From: Larimichthys crocea
Lineage: Eukaryota; Chordata; Actinopteri; Sciaenidae
Direction: 5' to 3'
Assembly (NCBI RefSeq): GCF_000972845.2
Contig: NC_040020.1
Coordinates: forward strand, 3,534,669 to 3,598,668
Length of the DNA: 64,000 nucleotides
The notes below the pieces were generated by a model that saw only the letters and a program-made list of their open reading frames with translations, was not told the origin of the DNA and searched no databases. Shown piece by piece: positions 1-14,199 of the stretch. How positions within the stretch are numbered: the stretch's first letter is position 1; each line of letters opens with the position of its first letter. The position numbers and the translations under genes were made by a program.

Positions 1-1263
1 GTAACAGGTCCTTCTGCCATGGATTTATTTCACCCTTGTGGTTGTTTTTAAAGTACACTTTCATGCTCTGACTTTGTGTAATGATCCATTAAGTGCACAA
101 TTTTTGATATAATATTAAGTTTTGATATAGTTTCTCAAACTTCTGTGTTAAATATAAGTAAGAGAATCTCTTCTTTTGCCAGCAGATCTTTATATGGTGT
201 ACACATAAAACTAAACAAAAAGAAATAAACAGAAAATATCCAGACAAGCATGTGCTCATTATAGAAGTAGCAAATGTGTGAACGTGGCTGTGCTAACCTC
301 TAGTTATTCACAAACAACATATTTTCATGTTTTTTCTCCAATAAAGGCATTACACACTGTGAGGCGGCATTAAAACTCGACAAAGAAACGTCAAGAGAAA
401 CATGCCAGATCAGATCAGGACAGATGTAGATTTGTACAGAGGTTGAAGTGGAAAATAAATGAAAGTTGCATCCAGATTTGATGAATAATATTTTCCACCG
501 CTGTCTCTAAACAATTCAGTTAACCAAAATAGCAACCCCGAGTTAAAAACGGTAACGCGATACTTTCTTTGGAGTAAATTTCTCGCTTTAATTTGCACAA
601 TTTGTGGCTTGGCGTGTTCCATATTACAGACTGACGTTAATGACAGGAGAAAGTTCACAGTAAAAAAAAACAAAACAGTTGTGTGTGTTTTATGTTTTTT
701 CTTTAATGGTTCCCATTCTGTTTTGTTTTCTCTTTATCTCTCCATCTGCCTGCTTTTATGCCTTTTTGTCTTTTATTTATTTTTCTGTACTCTTTTTTCC
801 GGTCCTCTCTGTCTTTGCCTGCATTCTCATGTTTTAACCTCTAAACCTTTTCAGTTTCCCACTAACCTCAGAGCATTATCATGGCCTTGACCTTTTTTTT
901 AAATAATGTATTTCTACAAACACCTGACAACAGAATTAAAGCATGTTGCCATGCCCCTTCACTATGTGCACCACTTCTGTATTTATTCTCCCGATCTGTT
1001 AACAAAGCGATCCTACTGGAATTTCTCATTCTGTCGGTATTGGCTCTAGGCTTATTATTTTGTTCTGTATGTGGTGAACACTGTAATAGATGATGTGTCA
1101 TATTTGGTTTCAGTGTGTTCTGTGAGATGTGCTCCTATTGTTGGAGAGACCTCCCTCAGAGCCCACATCTAATTTAACTCAAAGGAAGGAGCTGTATGGA
1201 TTTTGGTGTGTATGTGTTCTATGGCGTGTTGTTAGAGGAGTTTTGCTTCCATGTTTTTTGTTT

Positions 1264-1345
1264 TTTTTACACCTGCATGGTGTTGGCTTACACACTCATA
1301 GGGGTTTTTACACCTGCATGGTGTTGGCTTACACACTCATAGGGG
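1264..1345. repeat. two-copy 41-bp tandem duplication
   Basis: Positions 1264-1304 and 1305-1345 read as the same 41-bp unit (T5 followed by ACACCTGCATGGTG and ending in GGGG) with no mismatch that I can see. The identity suggests a recent local duplication within the intron. It creates part of a chance open frame with a repeated peptide; there is no sign of coding function. Confidence 0.9.
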
Positions 1346-2774
1346 TGAATTGTCGTTTTTGTGTGTTTTGTCTGTGTCTGTGTCTGCAGAGCTTCTAACA
1401 ATAAACATAAATCACCAATAAATAGTTGCAGGGGCCTCCTGAGCTCCACCTTTTCATATCCTGATAACTATAATGGCTTTTAGATTGCCATATGTTTGAC
1501 ATATGCAACTGTTAAAATGTGGAAAGTCACTCATATACCTGAAGGTAGTGGCAACTTTCATATCATATTAAGTTATTTTGGTTTAAGTGGTTTCAAAGAG
1601 GGATGGCCAAGATTCTGGGAACCTGCAAGAACTGGAAAGCAACAATAACTTTAATTAAATGTTGTTTTTTTTTCTTTCAGTGAGACAGAATAATGATTCA
1701 TCTAAATATTGCTCTAATTATCCAAAGGGCACATGTAGTGCTTGTGGTTGATCTGCATTCCCTTGATTCTTGTTCCACTTTCTTAAATAAGAAAATCTGC
1801 ACAGAGCCAAAATATTTGTGGATAAAACGGAAAGGAAACCTGTTGAGACGAAGTGAATATTTCCTGTCACTAAAATAAAATGTGTATATGCAGATAATAT
1901 AAAGTCTGTCAAGAAAGGTTATTTGTTGTTGAAACTTTCCTTTCAAACACCAGGAGTCTGCAGGGAGAATATAAGCTTAATGCACAGAGTTGAAGGATGA
2001 ATCACTTTATTTCTCTCAATAGCGGGGGCCCTGGCTTTGGCATCCTGACGTTTCTGTAAGAAACCAGAAGGAGCAGAGACACCAGTTGGCTGGAGTCTAG
2101 CCAGCCTTTATTTATCCTTGAGTTAGCACTGTAAGGCTAGGACTAAAAGGCATACTGGCTGGAAGATATTACAAAGGTGGCAGGCCAAAAGACGTTGACA
2201 CGGCCCTCCACGTATGCCAGCATTGTGCCACTTACTCCTTGACTTTGACAGCTCTGGCAGAGCAAAGAGAGCGAGGGATGAAGGGGAGGAATGTGCACTG
2301 AATAAAAACATACTGCTTAGTTTGAAAGCACAGTGGTGGTGTTCTGCAGACATACGTAGCAGAAAGAAGAGCTGGATTTGCAGAAAATATTTATTCCATT
2401 CACACTGTTTAAGTTAAGTGTTTTTCTTTTTTTATATATATAAAACTTACCATAGTGCTGAAGAAATAGGGTAGATCATAACATTTAATCAACATGTTGC
2501 TTCTTCCAGTTACAGCATGTATCGTCGCATTTATTGGTAATAAAACATTTATTCTGCTGTGGATAATAATCTTGTACGTACAGTATGGTCCTGCAACCAA
2601 ATATGTCAATAATTTGCCGTGTGCGCTTTTTGCATTTAAATCAAATTAGTTGTGTAAATGGTCTCTATTTGGTGATGACTTAAACTATTTCCACAACTGT
2701 TCATACCTGCAAACTTATGTCCTTGAAGGAACCTTTCTGTCACCAGGAAACCCATATCTCAATTAATTTATGTC

Positions 2775-2880
2775 CAGGGATGCAATTGACGACTAATAAT
2801 TTGCTCTAACAATCTATAAAATGACAAATACCCAATTTGGAAGTTCCCAATTCCCAACGTGATGTCTTCAGCAGTATATG
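2775..2880 (+). repeat. degenerate AT-rich dispersed repeat (copy 1 of a family)
   Basis: The stretch contains GCAATTGACGACTAATAAT, then TCTATAAAATGACA and GTGATGTCTTCA in that order. I remember this order from a very common teleost repeat whose intact form is rich in CGATTAATCG words and has the segments TCTATAAAATGTCAG and AAGGTGATGTCTTCAAATG. Other decayed copies are at about 4.35, 5.95, 40.4, 42.85 and 50.6 kb. Family name and length are unknown to me. Confidence 0.5.
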
Positions 2881-4340
2881 ATTAGCAATAAATATATTCT
2901 TTGGTGTTTTTCCAACATAAATTATTTAAATTGAAAATGCACGTGTCTCGATGCACAGATCGTCCTCATGCAGCCCGTATTTTAGGCCCGTGCAGATCGT
3001 GCACCTGGACTGCAGCCACCAATAACCATGTGAACACGTCCATGTCTGCATGCAGTGCAGAATAAACAGATCCGTGTGTCAGATGTGGAGCATAGTCAAT
3101 ACTCTAGGGTGCAATGAAGGCAGTGCTGGAGGAGATACGGCGTATTATGCATGGTTTTAGTGCAGGAAAGTGAATCAGACAGAACTTTGACATTTGACAA
3201 ATGGACAAATATTCAATGATTCTTCTGCCTGGGGTCAGGATGGGAATAAGTTAATGTTAATTTTGTTGGTCGGTTGGGAATCAGATCGGATGTGACTTAT
3301 TCCAGGTCCCAGTCGTGCTTAGAGTAAAATGAGGGAACTGTGAGAGTTTCGGCTGAAGATCTTTTACATCTTGTTTTCTTGTTGGCTGTTAAAGTAGAAC
3401 AACTCCACCTGATCTCAGGTTTGTAAGTCCAAGAGCTGGGAAAAATCTGATGTTTTCCTTGTGGATGTCATTTACCTGTGTGTCAGCTCATGGGCAGCCT
3501 CGGGTCATTTGTTCCTCACATGAGCTGAGCTGTGAATGTGTTGGTCAGGATCAGTGCTGTCCATTCATTTGAATCCTCTCTGAACAACCACTACAGTTTT
3601 TCTCTGCCCATGGCAAATACAACTGACAGGATGGATCGATTCTAAACTTTCCAAGTTTTAAAGCAGAGGAGTGTAGTTGTGAAGTAAACAGCACTCGGGA
3701 GACAATGTTTAGCCTTCACGGTGAATGACAGCCGAAAGCGATATTGTCTGAGATATTGTCTGCTAGGCAGGTGCCAAGATAAAAATTTCATAGAGGAAGT
3801 TTTCTTAGATATTTGGACTGTATATTCCCAAAAAGTAATAATCATCCTTCTTCACAACAGATACTCTTAAAAGAGGTGTGAAAAAAAGCTCTTTGTTGTT
3901 GTGTTGTCACTTATTTTGACAAGTCTAGTGAACCGAAACAATGTCAAAAGGCTGAAGGTCTCGCTAGGTTTAGACATGTTACGACACAGTTTGGCTTCAG
4001 GGTAACACGTCACTGTTACCCTGAATCTGTGATGCCCTAATAATTTCCTGTGAAAAAAAGATTAATCTCTCCAGTACTAGCTTTTCATGACATGAATTTC
4101 TTGTCCTGGAAAAACTACATCAAAAATAATTATGGGGAAATTAGACCAGGTGTTGTGGTCTTGAGTTTATAAGTAGTTGCCCAGAGGAAGAATAGCACAT
4201 TAGCAACTAATTTGAATTAACTAATTAGGTATGAACACTTACACATGCCAGGGATCTTATGAATTTCACTCTCTTTCAAGAAAAGAGACTAAGGGACCAG
4301 GGGAATTAAGTGTTATCAGCTCAGGTTTGCTGGCACTTAA

Positions 4341-4410
4341 AGCTGCAACTCGTGATTATTTCCATTATTGATTTACTTACCAATTTGTTCCCGTTGTAGT
4401 TTTCCAAAAT
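4341..4410 (+). repeat. degenerate AT-rich dispersed repeat (copy 2)
   Basis: AGCTGCAACTCGTGATTATTTCCATTATTGATT matches in order the remembered head of the same family (GCTGCAACTAACGATTATTTTCATTATCGATT), here split to stay brief: GCTGCAACT, GATTATTT, CATTATTGATT. Only this head is clear. Confidence 0.4.
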
Positions 4411-5921
4411 CAGCCAAATGGCCGAAATGAAGCAGCTTTTTCTGAGTGACCAAATCAGATTAAATTAAATTTAGGCTCTAATAAAACTCTAAAGCGCTTT
4501 TTATGTGTCTATCAATAAACCATTTTCACCACACCAGCATAATGTCAGATGTTTTAATTGTAATAGCTTAATGGAAAGTGTTAAGAGTGTGTTGATCTGA
4601 AGCTCTGTATACAGAGCAGAGGGTAACAGAAAAGTCATTCAGGGTGTGGATTTGGACTGAGCAAATTGATGTCTCACTTTGGTTGTTTGCTCACTTTGAA
4701 ACAAAAGATAGGAGACAAATGAGGTATGTGTTGTGACCTGTAAGAGGGACCATGGGAGTTCCATAATTATGCAGACCTCTCGCCTGCAGCTACGTCTGGT
4801 CATGTTTTGACAGACGAACCAAAGCTGTTGAAGGATGCGCTTTAAGACGTTTTTTTTTCCCCCTCTCGTGTGTGTCTTCATTACCTTTCGTTTTTTCTTG
4901 TCATCACAGTCTTATGCAAACATATTGAAACATTTCACTGACTTGTGCTTGTTCTTTCTTTCTCCTTCCTGACAACTTGTCAACAATCTCAGCTTTCAGT
5001 TGTGCATGTTTTCTGCTTCAAGCTGATTCAACAGAATTTTTATTTAGTTACCGCTCAGTGGTTGCCCGTGGTTGCCACAAACCTTTCTGAATACCTCACA
5101 GCACAGTTGCTGCTGTGTGATGTGTCAGGATTGTTCCTGTGAGTTTTGGTTTCTCTCCTGTTATTAATTACCATCAACACTCTGCAAAGATGTGCCAGAG
5201 TTCATTTCCTTTTAGTCCATGTATTTTTCCAAAACAAAGAACATATGGTCAAATGCAAGGTTTACTGCGCCAGTGCATAAGTGCCAACGAGCCATTTCAA
5301 ATTTCAGATTATGGAGAAGACACTTCAAGTTGCCTGCCATCGACTGTGCCAAGGTAAAACTGAAGCCCTGCCAGCTAAATATTGTGGCCATTCACGAAGA
5401 AGACTGGTTACTGCCAGAATCTTGTCTCATAAAAAAAAAAAAAACATGTTGAAGGTGCCTTTAACTCTATGGAGCTGTGATCAATCATTTTGGGTCCTAT
5501 TAGAGAAATTAAGATCATGCAAAGCATTGATTGAAGGCTGCTTTTAGTATTTGTGCACGCACCAGATGAATTACAATTAAATGATGGACAGTCTTGAATA
5601 TTTTAGTTTCATTGTCCCGTCATATGCTTATCAAGACGTTCCAAGAACAGGTTTTTTAAATGTGTTTGATTTAAACCTTCAGTCTTTCATGCACTCACCA
5701 TAGTAAGTGTGTAATTAGCCGTGCGTAATTGGAGTTTTAATTAGCTGTGTGACAAATGTTTCAAATGCACGGAACATGTATAATATTTCAGTTTGTTGTA
5801 ATGGTGCAGCGACATAAACTGCGATCCCAAAGTGTTTAAAGAGTTCATTATAACCATCAGGAAGCTTCAGTGAAGTAGAAACAAGATATATTTGTCATCC
5901 TGCCGTACACTGTAGAGCTTC

Positions 5922-6030
5922 AGCTAACATTTATTTTCAAGATTTTAATTGTTTGGGCTTTAATATATGAAAAATGTCCTTTAAATGTCTTGCTTTGTTA
6001 GTCCAAAACCTAAATATATTCATATAATAT
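5922..6030 (+). repeat. degenerate AT-rich dispersed repeat (copy 3)
   Basis: The words TTTATTTTCAAGATT, AAAAATGTCC, AAATGTCTTGCTTTGTTAG and TCCAAAACCTAAATATATTC appear in the order expected for the middle and distal part of the family that also contributes the copies at 2.8 and 50.6 kb. Confidence 0.5.
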
Positions 6031-7750
6031 ATGCTGTAAAGCCACTCCACACGTCTTTGTTTTAAATATAAGCATATTCTGCCCATTCATTTAAGCCAGT
6101 GCCATGATATGTGCCATGTTGTTAGGCCTGTAGCTCTCTGTGCGTTTGCATTTATCAGAATCTCTGTAATCCATTTTACCTTTGTTACTGAGCTCCAGGC
6201 AACTTGTTTATTAGGTAGGAAGGAGGGCTCTTTATTTTGGTTGGTCGGTTTACTCCTGCAGCAACCATGTGTGCGTTTCACGGCACTTAGGGGAACAGCA
6301 GTTTGTACTAATCCAGTCACATAAAGAAAACCTAGCATGCTCTTTTCACACTGTTTAACAGGAGTCATGGTTGAATTAGCCAGCCTTTCATTGGTGCCTG
6401 GACCGACTACGGCTTAGTCGATGTATGAATTCAATATTTCAAAACACTCTGCTGCTGCAGGACTTGGGTTAACTTTTAAAGTCACCTTGTTTTAGTTCGT
6501 AACCTCTTGAGTCAGTAGCAGTAACACCTCCCGCATCACCCTGGCACTTGTCTTTGTAACACACACTGCAGTGTTCTGTGCAGCTGCCAAGACAAAAAAA
6601 ACAAAAAAAAACATTATTATTTTTCCTCAGAATATCGAAAGAACTTGAACTTTTCTGAACTGACACACCGGCGCATTCATGACTACCTGTGCAGGACCCC
6701 GCCATTCAAACATGATATGATCAGAAAAGTCAAGCAGAGGAGATAATGATCCACCACACCTTCCTGTTTCTAGTCCACTTCACTGAACACTTATACATAC
6801 AGCGTGCCCCCGTGATAATCTTAACAAACATATTCGCAGTGTTTGGATACGAACTGATTGTGCACGTTCCAACATGTGAACATACTGCATCATTCCATTT
6901 ATACCGAAAGTGAATGCGAAGATCTACTCTTAAAAGAAACCTTGATTACTTCAGATGCATGTACATGCAAGTGACCCTCTTCAAAGAGTCTCCTTGATTC
7001 ATTGACCTGTGCTTTTGCTTATTTGTTTTCATTAAATTGGCTGTGAGGTGTGAAAAAAAATATGTTCATGAAAAAATCATTAAAGTTGCTTTTACTTGGA
7101 AGAGCATCAAAGGATACACCAGCCTCTTATTTCTTGTACTAACTTCATAAATGGTTAAACTTGAGCAGTATTCCATAGTGGCCTGAGTTGAAATGTTGAT
7201 AAAAGATGACACCGGTTTCACATGATAAAACACTAAATTAAATAAAGTAGATGGACACACCATATTTAATATCATTTGAACTGTTTTTGCAATGAAATAC
7301 AAATCCTTTTATTTATGAATATAAATAAACATAAAATACACGAGTTACTTACTGTTATATAAAGTAAATAAAAGAGGCAATATTCAATCCTGCATTTTGC
7401 TTTTAAGTCATGAAAGTTTTTGGAAGCAGTCAGTTTTCAAACCACGTATAGAGTCAGTGTTTTTAAGACTTTCCTTCCAGGCTCTCCGTCTTCTAACACG
7501 ACATCCTGTGACACCATATTTCTTGGCGTTTGACAGATGACTCCGTCTGGGACATTTCTGTGGTAAACACGTCTGGAGACGCTCTTCACCCGTGAGGAAT
7601 TTATTTCCTCCCCAGTAACATGACCCAACAGATAACTCCTGTGGCTTACTGGACACTGAAAGGGCTAAGTAACTTATGAGTACACACTTTAGAAGAAAAC
7701 GTTCTAGCCTACAAGGAATACATTTCACATGCGAATATAATAATTATATA

Positions 7751-7762
7751 GAGAGAGAGAGC
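7751..7762. repeat. short (GA)n run
   Basis: A short perfect GA dinucleotide run in the upstream gstcd intron. Confidence 0.8.
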
Positions 7763-9874
7763 TTAACTATAATTGGCAATCAGAACAAACATAAAATCCA
7801 AATGATTCAATCTAAAGTCATGAACATAATCTAAACTTAAATCTTCAACCAGCCTTCCTTGTGTTTGCTCTTTAAACCAGCATGTCCTCTTCGAGATGTT
7901 AGCTGTCGGATCCTGCAGAGCCCAAACAGAGGCCCTGTGTGCCACAGCGGTGTGTTTACATTCTAATCTCTGTGATGGACCTGCTTGATAAGGCCCTGGG
8001 TAGTTCTGCAGCATCAAGGGGGGAAAAAAGGAGGAGATCAGGGCTCATTGCCAGAAGCAGCAGCAGTGGTAGGCATCTCTTAGCATTAGAGGACACACCG
8101 GCTCAAGGATCCTTAGTCTCCCTCCGTGATGCAGCCACAGCATGTTTTCTCCTCGTTGAGCATTGAGAGATGTCAAGGCAGAGTCAGCCTGCTGGAAAAG
8201 CAGAAAAGACCTTTCTCCGATACTGAGACACTTACTGGTTCTGTCACTTTTTGGCTTCGTGCCAGTAGTTCTCCTGGTGGGGATGGCGTCCATGCCCCTG
8301 TATGAAAACTCCAACCAACACAACCAATAACAGTTTATTCTGCTTTCGGCTCACGTCAGCCTGTGGGAGGAGGTTAAACACAAAAGTGTTTCAGGAGAAA
8401 AACACCTGAGCCCCATCAGATTCCAACCAATGGAACGTGTCTATATATGTTATACTGAAAGGTCAAGGAAACACACGCAGGAACAAGGAAGCATTTAGAC
8501 CTTAACTGCAAATGAAAACTCAAACTGTGTCTGGCCAGTATGTACACTGCCACTGCAGGCAACTACAATTATGTTGCATGCATAGGAAAAACATGCAGTC
8601 GATGCTTGAGCATCAGTTGGATGAGACAATCCCACTTGTTCCTACTGCGGTCTCCTTTGTTCAGAAAGGAGGGTCTTAAAACAAACATTGAAACAGGCAC
8701 TACTATGAAGACATCTGTACATGTCGGTGTATTTATTGATTCTGCTTGTTGTAAGAAAAAAAAAAAGATTTTATTATTCAAGACGAGTTGGCCAAACATT
8801 GTATTTTCTTTGCCAGTGAGTTCCAGCGTAATTCTTTGTCTAATACAAACAGAGGATTGGATTAAATTCTATTATGCCAAGTTCCAGTTTGAAAAAAGTC
8901 TTTTGAATCCAGCTTTTTGGATACTTAGATTTCCTGTAACGTGGTCTCAGATGTCTAACTCGTCTCAATTTTCACACCGTCAGTGATAATTTATGCGTGT
9001 TTATTTGCGGATTTATATTTACACGGCTTATTGCTAAAAAAAAAGAAGAAGAAAAGGAAACAAAAGACAATGGCTGACTAACTGCTAAGGCATCGGCGCT
9101 CGTCCTCGTTCTTGTACATACAGCGTGATGTGAGTAATGACAGTGGAGGAGATTTGAGTTAATGTCCACCTGTCAACAACTCCTCTCGCTAGTGGATCAT
9201 TTGGGCCTGGCTAGATGACAGTTGCCAGCAGTTTCTGTCATACTTGTGATTGCTGCGTCTGTTTATAAAGTGGCTGGAAGACAGTCGATCTAGTTGGGAT
9301 GCATGAGAAAAAAATGTTGGGAGAGGGGGAAAAAAAAATCACAGCGCAGATAGGTCTCTCACCGTCTGAGCTCTCTGTGAATTACATGGTCTGTGATTGT
9401 TTTTCTCTCGGTGGCAGATATATCTTTTTCAAGTTTTCATCTTCAAGCTGTTCAGTTGCTTTTTAGTTACTTAAGCTTCATTCAGATGCTGTGCTTGTAT
9501 TATTATTATTATCATTGTCAGGCTGATGCTAGGCGTCGCCTCAAAGCTTATTCTTCAGTTGCCGACTTCGCCTCCTTGTAACTTTCTTTGCTTTATTGAA
9601 TGCGGAGGCCATCCTTCAGTCAGATGGCCTGGCCTCATGTTCAGCTTTGATGAATACCCTTCCTGCAGTGGTGACTAATACAGGCACATTGATAAACGTG
9701 ACAGAAAGACATTACGGCTGCGTCAAATTGATTTCGTACTTGAAGGGTAACAGCTGTGGCAGGGCTACCTGCAGACAGTTTCACATAAATACAGGGGAGC
9801 TCTGTCTAAAGCAGAAGTTGAACATGCATAATTATGGTCCAACATGTTGAACCAGTAGCTTAGAAGACGCTTGT

Positions 9875-10100
9875 TTGGTGGTTCTAGCTCAGGAGGTAAA
9901 GCTGGCCATCCACTAATCGGATGATCTCCTCCAATCTGCGTGTCGAAGTGTCCTTGGACAAGATACTGAACCCCCCAAAGGCTGTGCCATTGGTGTGAAT
10001 GTGCTCCCAAACTGATGAGTTGCATGGCAGCCAATGCCATCAGTGTATGAATGGGTGAATGAGATGTAATGCCTTGCAGAAGAAAGGTGCTATATGGCTT
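9875..10100 (+). mobile_element. tRNA-derived SINE, plus orientation, degenerate
   Basis: The head has an RNA polymerase III A-box-like segment, TAGCTCAGGAGGTAAAGC (9885-9902), as in tRNA-derived SINEs. The B box is not intact. Downstream, TGTCCTTGGACAAGATACTG, the C-rich stretch, GGCTGTGCCATTGGTGTG and CCATCAGTGTATGAATGGG follow in the order I remember from a widespread percomorph SINE body, and the copy ends near GGTGCTATATGGC. Several internal segments are lost, so it is an old, inactive copy. No clear poly-A or microsatellite tail is present. Confidence 0.75.
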
Positions 10101-10119
10101 TTCCTGTGGTGCCACCAAT

Positions 10120-10500
10120 AGAGTTGCATTTTTGGCAGAAGACCTACAAGATGGATTGGCACTAAATTATCTTGTTTTGTGGTTCCTAGAGAATGTCTCC
10201 CAAAGACCACCATGAGATTCACATTTTGTGTCCTTGAGTCAAATATCTCAAAGGAATGAAGTGCCATAAAAATGGGTACAGACATGCATGTTTCCCCCTC
10301 AGGATGATTTATGAGAACAGTGTGTCCAATACGTTTGTTTGGGATCAAATACAGGACATGCACATTCCTGTCGGCCTCAGCTTTGTGTATTAGTGCTAAT
10401 TAACAAATGTGAGCATGCTAACAATTTAATATGAGATGATGCATACGGTGGAAGGTCATACCTGCCATGTTAGTATTTTCATTGTGACAATTTATGTCTC
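10120..10500. repeat. probable composite of old dispersed repeats
   Basis: Directly after the SINE, fragments such as GATGGATTGGCACTAAATT, CCCCTCAGGATGA and GTGAGCATGCTAACAATTTA resemble pieces of a fish repeat I have seen often, with the recurrent GAGCATGCTAAC and CATGTTAG motifs. The fragments are too decayed to name or orient, and no termini are visible. Confidence 0.35.
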
Positions 10501-13500
10501 GACGTTGGCATACTGTCATTGACATGTACGACTGTGCCTGAGGCCTGAGTACAGTCTTACAGCGCTGCTAGCATGGCTGTAGGCTCTTGCTCTTGCTTGA
10601 ACATAACCACAGTCTAATCTTCACGGTGTGTTGTAGCTGAATAACTTTAAGGATCGACTACTTTCCGTTTCTAACCTTAATCAAAATGTTGCTCTAACCT
10701 TAACCATGCAATAGTAGAAATGGTTGCAGGTTCACAGAATCCTCCAATATCAGCATTGCAATTCCGTGCCGAGTTTCCTCCTGAAAGATAAATGATGAGG
10801 TCTCATGGAGACCCCGGGGGAGGTGCTTTACTGCATCGCTTCTGCGTCACCCTCTTAGCAGACAAGCAACATAGGAGCATTTCCTTGTGGGCTCATTACC
10901 TGCCTGCCTGCCTGCCTGTGAGGCAAGGGGCAGGGTCAAGGGATACATGTAGTCTGGAATTTAATGAATCTCATGCAGCAGAGCAGATTGAGGGGTGAAT
11001 GAAACCATCTTTTAGTGACTGTCAGCCTAGAATTTATGAAATCCTGATCAGTTTTTTTAGGACAAAATAAAACCTTAAATTGCAGGTTGAAAGATAAATT
11101 CTCTATGTGGATTGATGTTGTCAGTTAGTTCAATAATAATGATAATAACAACAGTATTAAACGTTAAAAATACAACCATTTGTATCTTTAATTAAGATAT
11201 TGATTTTGCCCCTGCTTTCCTACCTACCAAAGCATTTTTTTTTAGTACAGAAATATAATAATTTACTGGTTTTCTCTTTTCCCTTCAGTGAGTTTTACTG
11301 CAGCAAGATCCACTTTGATTTTTAGGTTAACTCCTTCAAATTAGAGAACATTTTAAAACAATAAGAAACAAGCTTTGTGTTGTTTGCATCATTAAACCCA
11401 TATGGAAATGTTCAGTATTCAGTGTTTCCACTCTTGTTTTCCTTTTGGCCTCTACTCTGTAGAGGTACTCTGTTTGTGTCACACTTCATGATGTTCTTCT
11501 GAGATTGAGTGAATTTTCCGCAATTACGGCAACCCGGGGCATACACTTTTAAGACCTCTCTCTGTATTACTTTTTTTTTTAAAATTTTACCTGAAATCAC
11601 ATTTAAAAAAATTAAATTAAACACAAAGGAGGAGGTCGACTGGCATGTGTTTAGCACTTCTGCTGCCTCCCACTCAGTCCTGCGTAGTTTACGAGTTTGA
11701 CCTCAAGCTGCGTGGCGGCCTTTCACCAAACAAAGCTGTGTTTGAGTAGAAATGCTGAAAATCAATCATACACGGACTATAAAATCAATTAATTTACTTT
11801 TTTTTATCCAAAGCACGCTGCATAAACCTTTGCGCTTGTTTTATGACTTGTGTAACTGACCTCCCTCGTTTCTCTGCAGTCAGCAGCACCATTAACAACT
11901 TTCAGCTTATGCCTAAAACACTTGTTCAACCCTTTTGAAAACGCCTGTAGACCTTTTGTGTGGCCTCACGCGCATGCTCGCTTTTGAAGCATAAAACAGG
12001 CTTTGCACACTCAACGACTACATCAGCAACAAATCATGCTCACAGGGAAAGGTTCGGGGGTTAGGATATTTGGCAAAACGCTGCAAGTTGAAGGCTTTTT
12101 TCTTAATTAGGTCTTGGCCAATATCAATATTCTTATAGTAATAAATCACATTAGTGCTTACTGTGAATAGGGTCCATCCATAATTATCATCCGACTCTGC
12201 AGATCCCCTCCATTGACCTTTTTCAGCATTTTCCTCTGAGGGTTGTGCTGCAGTGTTCCAGGTTACGTTGTTAGAGAGACATGGGGCCATATTTCGAGGT
12301 TAAACGGTGTATTTTGTAACCCATTAGCTACAACAATGTTGTCACCCACTTCCTAGATCTCATTACCGTTGGATAGTGTGACACGATATGATAGCAAAAG
12401 GTGAAAATCACCCACTGCTGAAGTGCTTAGAATACAGTTTTGTGTTAGATGTAATTTTTTTACGAACATTACACAGAAATACTTTAGGGAGGCTGCAGAA
12501 TGAATCAATCTCGATAAGTCCCCATGTTAAAATGTCAGCAGAAATAAACATGTTTACAGCCTGGTACAAAACATTGTTTTGGTCTCTATAGCTAATTTCC
12601 CTGTTCAGGACAACTGTACTGAGGGTGAATTTCTGTTTAACTCACCCATTATAATTATCTTAAGGCTTAAATTTCTTTATAATTAACAGCATGGCCACTT
12701 GACTGACAGGTAGGTGCTGTTACAGGTGGCTTGTTTGAGCACCCAGGCGTCTTTCAGCCCGCCTCAGGTCCACCATTGATCCACTTCTTTGCCAATTTGT
12801 AAATTAGCTGGGAGGTGGCAGCGGCCAGAGCTTCAATACGGCTCTTCAGGAATCTGTAGTTGATGCCATGGATGTGACTTCCATTCTTTATACTGTCATT
12901 GGATTATATATGCCTGAATCTACTGCCCTCAAGTGCCCCCCAAAAAAACCCTAAAGAATTGCAGGTTTAAAGTTTTCTGTATCGCATCAAAAGTTGAAGT
13001 CCTTTATGAACAATCCGCTCTGTTACTTCATTCTTATCATACCAATATTCAGTTTTTCCACATTTAGCCACGTCTTAAACCCCTCACCCCGCAATTTTCA
13101 ACCCTGTTGACTTTTATCACACTCTGTAATGCAATTTTCAATTATAATCTGAATGTGTTCAGATCCATCAAAAGGCCTCTATACCGAAGCCCCTCTGGAG
13201 CGGTGGATACTAAGAAGTGCCTGCACCCATGTGATTTACTCCTTCAAATGAAGAGCAGACTGTTGTCACTTATCTTCCTGCTGTTTCTCTGTATTTAAAT
13301 TCGTCTCTTCGCTTTCTTTATTGTGCTCTGCCTACAACTGGGATCTTTTTAATAACAGCCAGTATGAGGGCCTGAATAATGCCACATGAAGTTTCCTATT
13401 CATTCTTGGAGTGTCTTTTGCTATCTCACCTCCCCTGTTGCCATATACAAAGCTGTGTGAGAAGGAAGATGTAGCAGTAGTATATATTTTTTCTTTGATA

Positions 13501-14199
13501 TTCCAGTTGTGTGGATACGGGGGTGAGACTTAGGGGTAAATGAAACACACATCACTCTAGATTTATGGACCGGAGATGGCATCGGCACAGCGCGTCAACG
13601 GCTCACTGCCGCTGTGGCGTGCCGGAAAACGGGAGAGGAAGATGCAGGAGACTGAAATGTGCTTTGAGTTAATGGGGTACATACTGCTCGCACAGCAGCA
13701 GAAAGTTCTGCCACAAACATGGAGGACACTTGGTTTTGGCTCGAAGGCTCGCTTTTGAATGATGCTGAAAGATTGTTTGCTGGAAACATGCTGATGAGAG
13801 AGTGGAGGCCTTTTTCATCTGTGTGCTATAACCATTACCTGAAATGGTTGGTTGTAAATCAAAATCTGTTAAAGGGTAAGGGGGGGGACTGCTTGCTCAC
13901 TGACAGCAAAGAAAAGCAAGACATTAGAGTAATGAAAAATGTGTTCTGTGATTTTTAACAAGTATTCTGACGTATATTTGTTGTTAAAGTTGATCTTAAT
14001 GTAATGACTTAATATTGACCGAAGCCGACCAAGCTACAAAACAGGTTTTTATAATCATCGAAATTCCATTTGTGTTTGATCGCTTCTTTCTCTTGGCAGA
14101 GTTTTGTTTTTTTTCTTTAATTGAGTTTTCAAGTTAATGGCCTATGAAAAAATAAAAAATAATGCTCGGATGCAATGAGAACTTGTGCTCCTTTCGCAG

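Larger units (their letters stand above)
1..14199 (+). other. gstcd: gstcd intron upstream of the first visible exon
   Basis: This stretch precedes the first recognisable gstcd exon, which begins inside a codon, so it is inferred to be intron (its 5' end may hold more distal gstcd sequence). I looked for the GST-like part of the protein, for example the tryptophan-tyrosine segment before the methyltransferase domain, and recognised nothing. It holds a 41-bp tandem duplication near 1.3 kb, decayed AT-rich dispersed repeats near 2.8, 4.35 and 5.95 kb, a tRNA-derived SINE near 9.9 kb with further repeat-like DNA to about 10.5 kb, and scattered poly-A/T runs. Open frames here are short, on both strands, and resemble no family I know. 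Confidence 0.7.

Noticed and set aside
8540..8986. 148-codon frame, the longest in the upstream gstcd intron
   Set aside because: Interrupted by a homopolymer lysine stretch and unlike GSTCD or any family I recognise.
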